NCBI RefSeq assembly: GCF_023499215.1
Contig: NZ_JAKHSK010000006.1
Location: 62,001 to 126,000 of the forward strand
Direction of reading: 5' to 3'
Length of the DNA stretch: 64,000 bases
From: Zunongwangia pacifica
Lineage (GTDB): Bacteria > Bacteroidota > Bacteroidia > Flavobacteriales > Flavobacteriaceae
The notes beneath the pieces are model-generated. The model did not search any database. It saw only the letters and a program-made list of their open reading frames with translations, and was not told the DNA's origin. Made by a program: the position numbers and the translations under genes. Positions 1 to 8,316 of the stretch are shown piece after piece; position 1 is the stretch's first letter; every line of letters begins with the position of its first letter.

Positions 1-1921
1 GCGACAATGAAGATTCATGAACGGTAATGGGTTCGTAAAAATCAAAATGCTTTTCTAAGTTCTCTTCTGAAAAATGATCTTCAAAAAGATAGAATCCCTG
101 AAGCACATCGGCCTGTTTGATGTAGCAGCTTCTTAAGATTCGGTCCCAACTCCAATTTTGATTAATTGGGCGCTGCTTTTTGCTAAGCGTACTTACCGGT
201 TCGATCGCTTTATCTAAGAAACCATCCTGCTGAAGATACACCCCAAATTTTTCAGAATATGGGAAATACATATTTTCAGCTACTTCTTTCCACTTGGTGA
301 TTTCTTCAGCTTCTAAACTGGTTTTGGTCATAATTCGAGAATAATCTTCAGCATATTCTACCTTAATTTTCTCGATATTTTCGATACAATATTCGATACA
401 CCATTTGGCTAAATAATTAGTGTACCAGTTGTTGTTGACGTTATTTTCATACTCGTTTGGCCCGGTAACTCCAAGGATCACATATTTATTCCAGTTTTTA
501 CTGAAGTTAGCCCGCTGTTGCCAAAACCTTGCAATGGCGATCATTACTTCCAGTCCCATTTCAGGCACATAACTATAATCGCCAGTAAAACGAACATAGT
601 TGTAAATTGCAAAAACCATCGCACCGTTACGGTGAATTTCTTCAAAAGTAATTTCCCATTCGTTATGACTTTCTTCTCCGTTCATAGTAACCATTGGGTA
701 AAGCGCCGCACCATTAGTAAAGCCTAATTTTTGTGCATTTTCTTTCGCTTTTTCCAAATGATTGTAACGATAGGTCAATAAGTTTCTGGCTACCTGTTGA
801 TCTTTGGTCGCCATATAAAACGGAATACAATACGCCTCGGTATCCCAATACGTACTACCACCGTATTTCTCGCCTGTAAATCCTTTTGGACCAATATTTA
901 AGCGCTCGTCTTTTCCTAAATAGGTTTGATTTAGCTGAAAAATATTGAAACGAATTCCCTGTTGTGCTTTGACATCACCATCGATTGTGATATCTGCCAT
1001 TTCCCAGATTTTCGCCCAGGCTTCTTTTTGCTCCTGAAGTAATTGTGCAAAACCAGAAGTTGTAGCTTTTTGCAGTACATTTTTTGCGGCTGCAATTAAC
1101 GAATCTTGATTATGATTCATATCTGTGACATACCCGGCATATTTTTGAAGCGCAATTTTCTCTCCTTTACCCACTTTTACTGCATACGCAATACTTACCT
1201 GATCTTCTGCTTTTTCTACTTCACCTTCAACCTGAAGTTTTTCACCATTTAAAGTGACTTCAGATTGCATATAAGTTCCAACGTGATATTCGGTTTTTAG
1301 GGTTTTAGAGACTACAAAAGCCTGATCGTTTTCAGCCCTAACTTCTAAAGTCTGCCAAAAACGCTCTTCCCAGTTGGCATCTCGGTTAGTGATCCCGCCA
1401 TCCAGATAGGGCATGAATTTCACAACCGCATCGGCATTCAGCACCTCAACTTCATAATTTATAGCGCCTAATTCATCATCTACAATAGAAAGGAAACGAG
1501 TTGCGGTAACTTTTACTTCAAGATCGTTTGGCATCACCGCAACAAAGCTTCTTTGATGATAACCTTCTTTCATATTTAGTTCACGCACAAAGTCCTTTAC
1601 CTCTTTACAGGTATTTAGATCTAAGGTTTCTTCGTTTATAGCAACATTAATCCCTATCCAATTAGGCGCATTTAAAACTTTAGCGAAATATTCGGGATAA
1701 CCGTTTTTCCACCAACCTACTTTTGTTTTATCGGGGTAAAAAACACCAGCGATATAACTTCCCTGAAAGGTATCGCCAGTGTATTTTTCTTCAAAATTGG
1801 CACGTTGCCCCATGGCACCGTTACCAATACTGAATAAACTTTCAGAAGATTCTACGCGCGTGGCATCGAAACCTTCTTCTATAATAGACCATGCATCTGG
1901 TTTAATATAATCCTGATTCAT
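1..1921 (-). CDS. Glycoside hydrolase family 65 disaccharide phosphorylase (maltose phosphorylase type), partial
   Basis: Cytoplasmic enzyme expected to split maltose or a related alpha-glucose disaccharide with phosphate into glucose and beta-glucose-1-phosphate. The start is the ATG at 1919-1921; the frame stays open for 640 codons and leaves the window at base 1, so the C-terminus (about 100-150 residues by family length) is missing. The GH65 catalytic signature GVTGPNEYENNVNNNWYTN is readable, with the probable general acid at Glu490, close to Glu487 of Lactobacillus brevis maltose phosphorylase. It lies 12 bases after pgmB, which uses beta-glucose-1-phosphate, so maltose phosphorylase is favoured. 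Kojibiose, nigerose or trehalose specificity cannot be excluded from sequence alone. Confidence 0.9.
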   Translation of the reverse strand, partial: MNQDYIKPDAWSIIEEGFDATRVESSESLFSIGNGAMGQRANFEEKYTGDTFQGSYIAGVFYPDKTKVGWWKNGYPEYFAKVLNAPNWIGINVAINEETLDLNTCKEVKDFVRELNMKEGYHQRSFVAVMPNDLEVKVTATRFLSIVDDELGAINYEVEVLNADAVVKFMPYLDGGITNRDANWEERFWQTLEVRAENDQAFVVSKTLKTEYHVGTYMQSEVTLNGEKLQVEGEVEKAEDQVSIAYAVKVGKGEKIALQKYAGYVTDMNHNQDSLIAAAKNVLQKATTSGFAQLLQEQKEAWAKIWEMADITIDGDVKAQQGIRFNIFQLNQTYLGKDERLNIGPKGFTGEKYGGSTYWDTEAYCIPFYMATKDQQVARNLLTYRYNHLEKAKENAQKLGFTNGAALYPMVTMNGEESHNEWEITFEEIHRNGAMVFAIYNYVRFTGDYSYVPEMGLEVMIAIARFWQQRANFSKNWNKYVILGVTGPNEYENNVNNNWYTNYLAKWCIEYCIENIEKIKVEYAEDYSRIMTKTSLEAEEITKWKEVAENMYFPYSEKFGVYLQQDGFLDKAIEPVSTLSKKQRPINQNWSWDRILRSCYIKQADVLQGFYLFEDHFSEENLEKHFDFYEPITVHESSLS

Positions 1922-1933
1922 TGTTGATGTTAT

Positions 1934-2590
1934 TTATTTTTGGAGTAGATTTTTTAAAAATTCGATCGAGATCTCTGTAAAATCGCTGAATATATAATCA
2001 GCTTCATAAAGTGTTTTTTCTTCACCAATACCTATACTTGTCATTTCACCTTTGTTCGCTGCCCAAATTCCGGCCACAGAATCTTCAAATACGATACAAT
2101 CTTCTGGAGCGACATTCAGTTTTTCAGCAGCAATAAGAAAAACTTCGGGGTCTGGTTTGGCCTTGCTTACATCTGTACCATCTACAATGGCGGTAAATCC
2201 ATCCTTCAGGTCGATTTTCTCTAAAATATGGCGTGCATTTTTACTGGCCGATCCCAGTGCGTAGGGGATATTATTTTCATTTAAATAATCCAGCACTTTT
2301 TGAACGCCCGGAAGCACCTCGCCCTTATCCATCCTATCTACATAAGACAGGTAATTCTCATTTTTAAGTTGCATCTGGCGATTAAAAGCTTCCTCAGTAA
2401 GTTGTTTATTTCCCCAGTTTAGGATTTTGTTGAGTGAATCGACCCTGCTTACTCCTTTTAATTCTTCATTCTGCGCTACGGTGAAATCGAAACCTAAATC
2501 ATTGGCCAGTTTTTTCCAGGCCAGAAAATGAAATTTTGCAGTATCGACGATTACACCATCAAGATCGAATATGATAGCTTTTTGACTCAT
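1934..2590 (-). CDS. pgmB: Beta-phosphoglucomutase
   Basis: HAD-superfamily enzyme of 218 aa that converts beta-glucose-1-phosphate to glucose-6-phosphate. The N-terminus carries the DxD nucleophile motif (FDLDGV, Asp9 and Asp11). Further along are the phosphate-binding serine/lysine regions (GSASKN near residue 114; KAKPDPEVF near 144) and the acidic metal motif (FEDSVAG near 169). Length and motifs fit beta-PGM rather than a general phosphatase. It lies between the MFS transporter (24-base gap) and the GH65 gene (12-base gap) on the same strand, which indicates one operon that completes phosphorolytic maltose breakdown. Confidence 0.92.
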   Translation of the reverse strand: MSQKAIIFDLDGVIVDTAKFHFLAWKKLANDLGFDFTVAQNEELKGVSRVDSLNKILNWGNKQLTEEAFNRQMQLKNENYLSYVDRMDKGEVLPGVQKVLDYLNENNIPYALGSASKNARHILEKIDLKDGFTAIVDGTDVSKAKPDPEVFLIAAEKLNVAPEDCIVFEDSVAGIWAANKGEMTSIGIGEEKTLYEADYIFSDFTEISIEFLKNLLQK

Positions 2591-2614
2591 TTTAGTAGTA
2601 TGTTTCTTAAATTC

Positions 2615-3982
2615 TTAGTTAGTCTTAGTTGGGGCAACCTCTTCATCTACGTCGTGTATTCTTAGGGTAAGCACGGCTGCAATGATAAAAGCTACACCGC
2701 TCATCATTAGTGCATAAATAGGATCGCCACCGTAAAAATATTTTACCATTGGGCCACCAATAAGTGCATTCACAATCTGCGGAATGACAATAAAGAAGTT
2801 AAAAATCCCCATGTACACTCCCATTTTTCGGGGCGGAATTGCTCCAGCTAAAATAGCGTAAGGCATGGCAAGGATGCTGGCCCAGGCAATACCAATACCA
2901 ACCATACTTAAAATCACCCAGTTTTCATTGGGCATAATGTAAATGGAAAGCAAACCGGCACCCCCAATAATCAAAGCGATAATGTGTGTTTTTTTTCGGC
3001 CTACTTTTTTGGCGATTACCGGTAAGAAAAATGCGAAAACGGCAGAAACGGCGTTATAAACCCCAAATAAAATACCTACCCAATCCCCGGCATTCTGATA
3101 GGCAGCACTGCTGGAATCTGAAAGTGGCAATCCGTAAATATGATGTGCAATAGCCGGAGTCGCAAATACCCACATGCCAAATAATCCAAACCAAGAGAAA
3201 AACTGTACCCAGCTAAGCTGACGCATTGTTTGGGGCATTTTTACAAAATCGGTAAAAATATCGGTTATTTTAGATTTCTCTTCGTCGGGAATTACATCGC
3301 CGGGTTTATCTTCCTGAGCATGAAATCGCTCTAATTCTTCAGGACTATACTCTTTGGTAGTAAATACAGTAATCAAAATACTTACTATTAAAACTACAGC
3401 ACCAAGAATAAAAGATAAAAGAAGATTTAAAGGAACCTCTCCTTCCGCAGCTCTATTGGTCAAACCAAACCAGTTAGTCAAAACATAGGGCAACCACGAG
3501 CCTACCACAGCACCAATCCCAATTAAAACGGTTTGAATACTAAACCCTAAGGTTCGCTGATCACTGGGAAGATTATCGGCCACTAATGCTCTAAAAGGTT
3601 CCATCGCCACGTTAAAGGAGGCATCCATGATCATTAGCATCCCGGCGCCAACCCATAAAGACGGCATTATGGCCGTAAATAAATCGGCATTCGGCATTAA
3701 AATTAAACCGATAGCGGCTAAAATTCCACCGGTTAGAAAAAATGGCCGACGTCTACCCAACTTTGTCCAGGTACGATCGCTATAATACCCAATGATAGGT
3801 TGAACGATCAAACCTGTAACAGGAGCGACGATCCAAAACCACGAGAGATGCTCGACCTCTGCACCAAAAACCTGAAGGATACGGCTGGCATTTGCATTTT
3901 GTAATGCGAATCCCATTTGAATTCCAAGAAATCCGAACGTCATCGTCCAGATTTCCCAGAAACTTAATCTGCGTTTCTGCAT
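2615..3982 (-). CDS. MFS sugar transporter (SLC45/maltose-permease-like)
   Basis: Inner-membrane transporter of 455 aa with about 12 hydrophobic segments. The loop after the second helix region has the MFS signature (GYYSDRTWTKLGRRRPFF), characteristic of the GPH/SLC45-like sugar permeases in flavobacterial maltose loci. A hydrophilic acidic stretch near residues 215-245 is the central cytoplasmic loop. It is the first gene of the pgmB-GH65 transcription unit and probably brings maltose or maltodextrins from periplasm to cytoplasm. The substrate is inferred from context. The leader upstream (3983-4123) holds a long inverted repeat described separately. Confidence 0.85.
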   Translation of the reverse strand: MQKRRLSFWEIWTMTFGFLGIQMGFALQNANASRILQVFGAEVEHLSWFWIVAPVTGLIVQPIIGYYSDRTWTKLGRRRPFFLTGGILAAIGLILMPNADLFTAIMPSLWVGAGMLMIMDASFNVAMEPFRALVADNLPSDQRTLGFSIQTVLIGIGAVVGSWLPYVLTNWFGLTNRAAEGEVPLNLLLSFILGAVVLIVSILITVFTTKEYSPEELERFHAQEDKPGDVIPDEEKSKITDIFTDFVKMPQTMRQLSWVQFFSWFGLFGMWVFATPAIAHHIYGLPLSDSSSAAYQNAGDWVGILFGVYNAVSAVFAFFLPVIAKKVGRKKTHIIALIIGGAGLLSIYIMPNENWVILSMVGIGIAWASILAMPYAILAGAIPPRKMGVYMGIFNFFIVIPQIVNALIGGPMVKYFYGGDPIYALMMSGVAFIIAAVLTLRIHDVDEEVAPTKTN

Positions 3983-4018
3983 ATCGTAATATTAAAAGGT
4001 TACGATAAGCACTAAGAC

Positions 4019-4066
4019 TTATCAAAACTTATTTTAGATAGGAAGTAAAAATATAAGTTCTGATAA
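4019..4066 (-). promoter_or_regulatory. 14-bp inverted repeat in the leader of the MFS transporter gene
   Basis: TTATCAAAACTTAT at 4019-4032 is matched at 13 of 14 positions by the inverted copy ATAAGTTCTGATAA at 4053-4066, with a 20-base spacer. A smaller dyad (GATAAG 4004-4009 / CTTATC 4018-4023) overlaps its left arm. The repeat lies between the regulator gene and the transporter start, so it may be an operator or an mRNA hairpin. The role is inferred. Confidence 0.4.
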
Positions 4067-4123
4067 ATTAACTAATTTGGCGATAAATATAGCTAATAAT
4101 TTAAAAATTACGGCATTAAATAA

Positions 4124-5143
4124 TTATTTTGTTGATTCTCTCTCTATTAAACCAGTATCTACGATGATGGTTTTATAGCTTTCTTCCTCTTCTGGAGAAT
4201 TTTCTAATTTCTCTATCAATAATCTTGCGGCTTCCTCGCCCATACGGCTACCATGCTGGCTAATCGTTGTTAGACTAGGAATAAAACGCTTGGATAATTC
4301 GCCATCGGTAAAGCCTATGACCTGCACATCTTGCGGCACTTTTTGTCCTTTTTCCTGAACGGCACGCACGGCTGCTGCGGCAAAATGCTCATTAACCGTA
4401 AAAAGCGCATCAAAATCTACTTGTTTTACAAATGCTGAAATTTCCTGCTCTACCCGATCCATATTCTCGATTTTGAGAATATTTTTTGGATTCACGCTAA
4501 AGCCATTTTCCTGAAGAGCTTCAGTATACCCTAAGGTTCTTAACTTCCCTACGCTTATATAATCTACGGTAGAGATAATCCCTATATTTTTTGCCCCTTT
4601 ATCGATTAAGCACTGTACTGCTTTTTTAGCGCCTTTTACATCATCAATGATCACTTTATCTGATGGAACTTCTTCTACAGAGCGATCAAAAAGCACGAGT
4701 GGCATTCCCTGATTAACCACTTCGGTTAAATGGTGATAATCGCCTTTTTGCATAGTTTCTTTAGCTACCGACAAAATGAAACCATCGATGCTACCGTTAG
4801 CCAGCATCTCCATATTCAGCACCTCTTTATCAAAACTATTATCTGAAAGACATACAATGACGCTATAGCCTTTTTCATTAGCAATATGCTCTATTCCACT
4901 AATAACTGTTGTAAAAAAATGGTGTACAATTTCAGGAATAACAACCCCAATGGTTTTTGTCTTTCGGTTTTTAAGACTCAGTGCAATATTATTGGGTTTA
5001 TAATTATATAATTTGGCAAAAGCCTGTACTTTTTGCCGCGTATCTTCCCCAATTTCTGGGCTATCGCGTAGCGATTTTGAAACTGTGGAAATCGATACGT
5101 CCAGCTCTTTTGCTATTTGTTTTAAAGTCAGTTTTGGCCTCAT
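4124..5143 (-). CDS. LacI-family transcriptional regulator of the alpha-glucan locus
   Basis: DNA-binding regulator of 339 aa. Residues about 5-54 form the LacI helix-turn-helix and hinge (LKQIAKELDVSISTVSKSL). The remainder is a periplasmic-binding-protein-like effector domain (VIPEIVHHFF near 69, VLFDRS near 151, GFTDGELSKR near 276). It is divergent from susC with a 239-base intergenic region that contains an 18-bp palindrome with a central CG, the usual architecture of LacI-family operators. It is therefore likely the local regulator of both transcription units, responding to a maltodextrin-like ligand. Activator or repressor mode cannot be read from sequence. Confidence 0.88.
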   Translation of the reverse strand: MRPKLTLKQIAKELDVSISTVSKSLRDSPEIGEDTRQKVQAFAKLYNYKPNNIALSLKNRKTKTIGVVIPEIVHHFFTTVISGIEHIANEKGYSVIVCLSDNSFDKEVLNMEMLANGSIDGFILSVAKETMQKGDYHHLTEVVNQGMPLVLFDRSVEEVPSDKVIIDDVKGAKKAVQCLIDKGAKNIGIISTVDYISVGKLRTLGYTEALQENGFSVNPKNILKIENMDRVEQEISAFVKQVDFDALFTVNEHFAAAAVRAVQEKGQKVPQDVQVIGFTDGELSKRFIPSLTTISQHGSRMGEEAARLLIEKLENSPEEEESYKTIIVDTGLIERESTK

Positions 5144-5180
5144 AAAATTCAGTCTTCACTATTACCTGTGCTCTTTTCTT

Positions 5181-5188
5181 CAAAAATA
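5181..5188 (-). promoter_or_regulatory. Putative -7 element for the LacI-type regulator gene
   Basis: On the minus strand this reads TATTTTTG, a full match to the Bacteroidota -7 consensus TAnnTTTG, 38 bases before the start codon. No TTG lies at the usual distance, so support is partial. Confidence 0.35.
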
Positions 5189-5254
5189 CTACAAAAACAC
5201 GTTTTGAATTAGAGTTTTGACATTTTAAAGCCCTAAAAAACGAAAAGTTGTCAA

Positions 5255-5272
5255 CACTACATCGTTGTAGTG
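5255..5272. promoter_or_regulatory. Candidate LacI-family operator
   Basis: CACTACA (5255-5261) and TGTAGTG (5266-5272) are perfect 7-bp arms around TCGT, giving an even-length dyad with CG at its centre. LacI/GalR-family proteins typically bind such central-CG palindromes. It lies 111 bases before the susC start and 112 bases before the regulator start. A second dyad, TTGAGA-TAT-TCTCAA, follows at 5281-5295. Binding itself is inferred. Confidence 0.6.
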
Positions 5273-5382
5273 AAGGTTCGTTGAGATATTCTCAAAAAAA
5301 GAACTTAAAATTTATATAATTTTAACCTCAGGAAGTAAAAATATAAAGTTTATAATCTAAGTAAAATTCAATAGGGAAATTT

Positions 5383-8310
5383 ATGAGAACATTTATTAAA
5401 AGCACATTGTTTTTGCTATTTATGCTACCGATGAGCTTTTTTGCCCAGAATTCTGTTTCGGGAACCGTGACAGAAGCCGCAACCGGAATGCCGGTGCCGG
5501 GAGCAAACGTGATTGTAAAAGGAACCAGCAATGGAACCATTACAGATTTTGATGGCTTATACACTATCGAAAACCTTGTAGTTGGAGATACTATTGCTTA
5601 TTCATTTTTAGGATTCGCTACAAAAGAGATCCCTTTCACAGGACAAGAGACCATTAATGTGCAATTAGAGGAAGACCAGGCCACGCTAGATGAAGTGGTA
5701 GTGGTAGGATATGGTACCATTCGTAAAAAAGATGCGACTGGTGCAGTAAACCAAATTTCTACTGAAGATTTTAATCAGGGTCAGGTCAATACTGCAGGGC
5801 AGTTAATTACTGGTAAAATCGCAGGGGTAACCGTAACCTCAGATGGTGGAGCACCAGGTGAAGGACAAAATATCAATATTCGTGGTATTGGATCTATTTC
5901 TTTAAATAGTTCACCGCTATACGTAGTGGATGGTATTCCATTAGACAACAGTATTGTTGGTGGATCCAGAAACCCACTCGACTTTATAAATCCGAATGAT
6001 ATCGAAAGCATGACGGTTTTAAAAGATGCTTCTTCTACAGCAATTTATGGCTCTAGAGCTGCTAACGGGGTGATCCTAATTACTACCAAAAAAGGTAAAG
6101 GACAGGAATTTAAATTCAATTATTCTGGTAATACCACGGTATCCAGACCTACCAAATATGTGGATGTGATGAATGCTGACCAATTTAGAACTTTAGTAAA
6201 TGAGGTTGGAAATGATGCCGCAATTGCCAGACTTGGTAATGCCAATACAAACTGGCAAAAAGAAATTTATTCTGAAGCGATTGGTTTTGACCACAATTTA
6301 AGTACGACAGGAAACATTGGCGGCTTTATGCCAACCCGTGCTTCTATTGGATATACAGATCAAGATGGTATTTTATCTGGAGATAACTTTTCCAGAACTA
6401 CAGGTTCTATAAACTTACGCCCCAGCTTTATGGATGGACATTTAAAAGTAGAGCTCAATGCCCGAGGAATGTATACTGAAAATACATTTGCGAACCGTGA
6501 TGCTATTGGTACCTCTGTAGGTTACGATCCCACCCAAGCTATCTACGACGCAAATTCACCTTTTGGCAATTATAATTCATGGTTGGTATATAGTGAAGAA
6601 GCTGACAGATATGTATTGAATAACCTGGCTCCTGTTAACCCAATTGCCCTGATTAATGAAAAAGATGATTCTGCTGAAGTACGTCGTTTTATTGGAAATG
6701 CTAAAGTAGACTACAAATTACATTTCTTCCCGGATATTACAGCTACTGTTAATATTGGTTTAGATAAAACAAATAGTAACGGAAGAACTTTTGTTTCTAA
6801 AGACATGCCATCCGCTCAATTAGATTGGAATGGATCTTACAATTCGTATAGTAATATAAGTACTAACAAACTATTTGATGCTTATTTAACTTATGATAAA
6901 GATTTTGGCGACCATTCTTTAACTGCTGTAGTTGGATATTCTTATCAAAGCTTTGAAAGAAATAAAGACTCTTACAACAGTTTAAGAGTACAAGACGGAG
7001 TGAATCCTGTGGTTATAGATAACGAAAAAAGCGTTTTGCTATCTTATTTTGGTAGAGCGAATTATAACTATGCAGATCGTTTTTTAATTACGGCAACTTT
7101 AAGAGCAGATGCATCCTCTAAATTAAACCCTAATGATCGATGGGGATATTTTCCATCAACAGCTGTTGCCTGGAATATTCATAATGAAGAGTTCTTTAAG
7201 TCTAACACCATTGATCAGCTTAAACTTAGGGTAGGTTACGGTGAAATTGCCAATGTTAATGGATTAAAGGATTACCTTTACTTAACCAGATATAACGCCT
7301 CTCAACAAAACGCGTACTATCAGTTTGGCCCTTCTTACTACCAAACTTACCGACCAGAAGCTATAAACAAAGATTTACGTTGGGAAGTAGGAAAGACTTT
7401 TAATGCAGGTATCGATTATTCTTTTTTTGATAGCAGAATTTCTGGGTCTGTTAATGCTTACTTGAAGAAAACCGAAGATCTGATTAGCTATGTTACTGTT
7501 GATCCTTTTACCAACTTCTCTAATAAGATTGATAAAAACATAGGTGACATGGAGAATAAGGGAATTGAATTTGAAGTGAATGTAGTTCCTGTAAGAACCG
7601 ATGATTTTAAATGGAGTATTGGATACAACATTGCTTATAATGATAATGAAATTACCAATTTACCCGATCAGGTTGAGGTTGGTGGCATAAACGGAGGTAC
7701 CGGTAATAATATTCAATTACATAAAGAAGGTTATTCTCCTTTTAGCTACTGGGTTTATAAACAGGTTTATGATGAAGCAGGAAGACCAATTGAAGGGGCT
7801 TATGTAGATCGTAATGGTGATAACCAGATAAACGATGACGATAAATACCTTTACAAAGATCCTTTTGCAGATATTACTATGGGACTTAATACCAATCTTA
7901 GTTTTAAAAATTGGGATTTAGCGATAGTGTCCAGAGCAAGTTTAGGAAATTATGCCTATAACAACATGGCTTCGGCAAAATCTTACGAGATAAGAGCTAC
8001 CGAAAATAGCATTTTAACCAATCTTCATAGAGATTACTATAATACAGGTTTCCAGAGTTTAACAGAAACTAACCTGCAAAGTGATTACTATATACAGGAT
8101 GCCTCTTTCTTTAAACTAGATAATATTACCCTAGGTTATACCTTCGACCAGATCTTTAAAGAATCTACACTGCGACTTTATGGTACTGCACAAAATGTAC
8201 TTATTGTTACAGATTACGACGGCCTTGATCCAGAAATTAATGGAGGTATCGATAACAATTTTTACCCAAGACCAAGAATGTATACCATTGGTGTAAATCT
8301 TAATTTCTAA
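5383..8310 (+). CDS. susC: SusC-like TonB-dependent outer-membrane transporter
   Basis: Outer-membrane transporter of 975 aa for glycan oligosaccharides, driven by TonB. A signal peptide (residues 1-21, cut after Ala21) is followed by the carboxypeptidase-regulatory-like domain common to SusC proteins (about 25-100), a TonB-box-like segment (LDEVVVVGYGT near 103), the plug domain and a long beta-barrel ending in an aromatic residue (VNLNF). It starts the SusCDE-amylase unit and is followed 6 bases later by susD. Substrate specificity for alpha-glucans is inferred from the amylase, GH65 and pgmB neighbours. Confidence 0.95.
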   Translation: MRTFIKSTLFLLFMLPMSFFAQNSVSGTVTEAATGMPVPGANVIVKGTSNGTITDFDGLYTIENLVVGDTIAYSFLGFATKEIPFTGQETINVQLEEDQATLDEVVVVGYGTIRKKDATGAVNQISTEDFNQGQVNTAGQLITGKIAGVTVTSDGGAPGEGQNINIRGIGSISLNSSPLYVVDGIPLDNSIVGGSRNPLDFINPNDIESMTVLKDASSTAIYGSRAANGVILITTKKGKGQEFKFNYSGNTTVSRPTKYVDVMNADQFRTLVNEVGNDAAIARLGNANTNWQKEIYSEAIGFDHNLSTTGNIGGFMPTRASIGYTDQDGILSGDNFSRTTGSINLRPSFMDGHLKVELNARGMYTENTFANRDAIGTSVGYDPTQAIYDANSPFGNYNSWLVYSEEADRYVLNNLAPVNPIALINEKDDSAEVRRFIGNAKVDYKLHFFPDITATVNIGLDKTNSNGRTFVSKDMPSAQLDWNGSYNSYSNISTNKLFDAYLTYDKDFGDHSLTAVVGYSYQSFERNKDSYNSLRVQDGVNPVVIDNEKSVLLSYFGRANYNYADRFLITATLRADASSKLNPNDRWGYFPSTAVAWNIHNEEFFKSNTIDQLKLRVGYGEIANVNGLKDYLYLTRYNASQQNAYYQFGPSYYQTYRPEAINKDLRWEVGKTFNAGIDYSFFDSRISGSVNAYLKKTEDLISYVTVDPFTNFSNKIDKNIGDMENKGIEFEVNVVPVRTDDFKWSIGYNIAYNDNEITNLPDQVEVGGINGGTGNNIQLHKEGYSPFSYWVYKQVYDEAGRPIEGAYVDRNGDNQINDDDKYLYKDPFADITMGLNTNLSFKNWDLAIVSRASLGNYAYNNMASAKSYEIRATENSILTNLHRDYYNTGFQSLTETNLQSDYYIQDASFFKLDNITLGYTFDQIFKESTLRLYGTAQNVLIVTDYDGLDPEINGGIDNNFYPRPRMYTIGVNLNF

Positions 8311-8316
8311 ACAATT

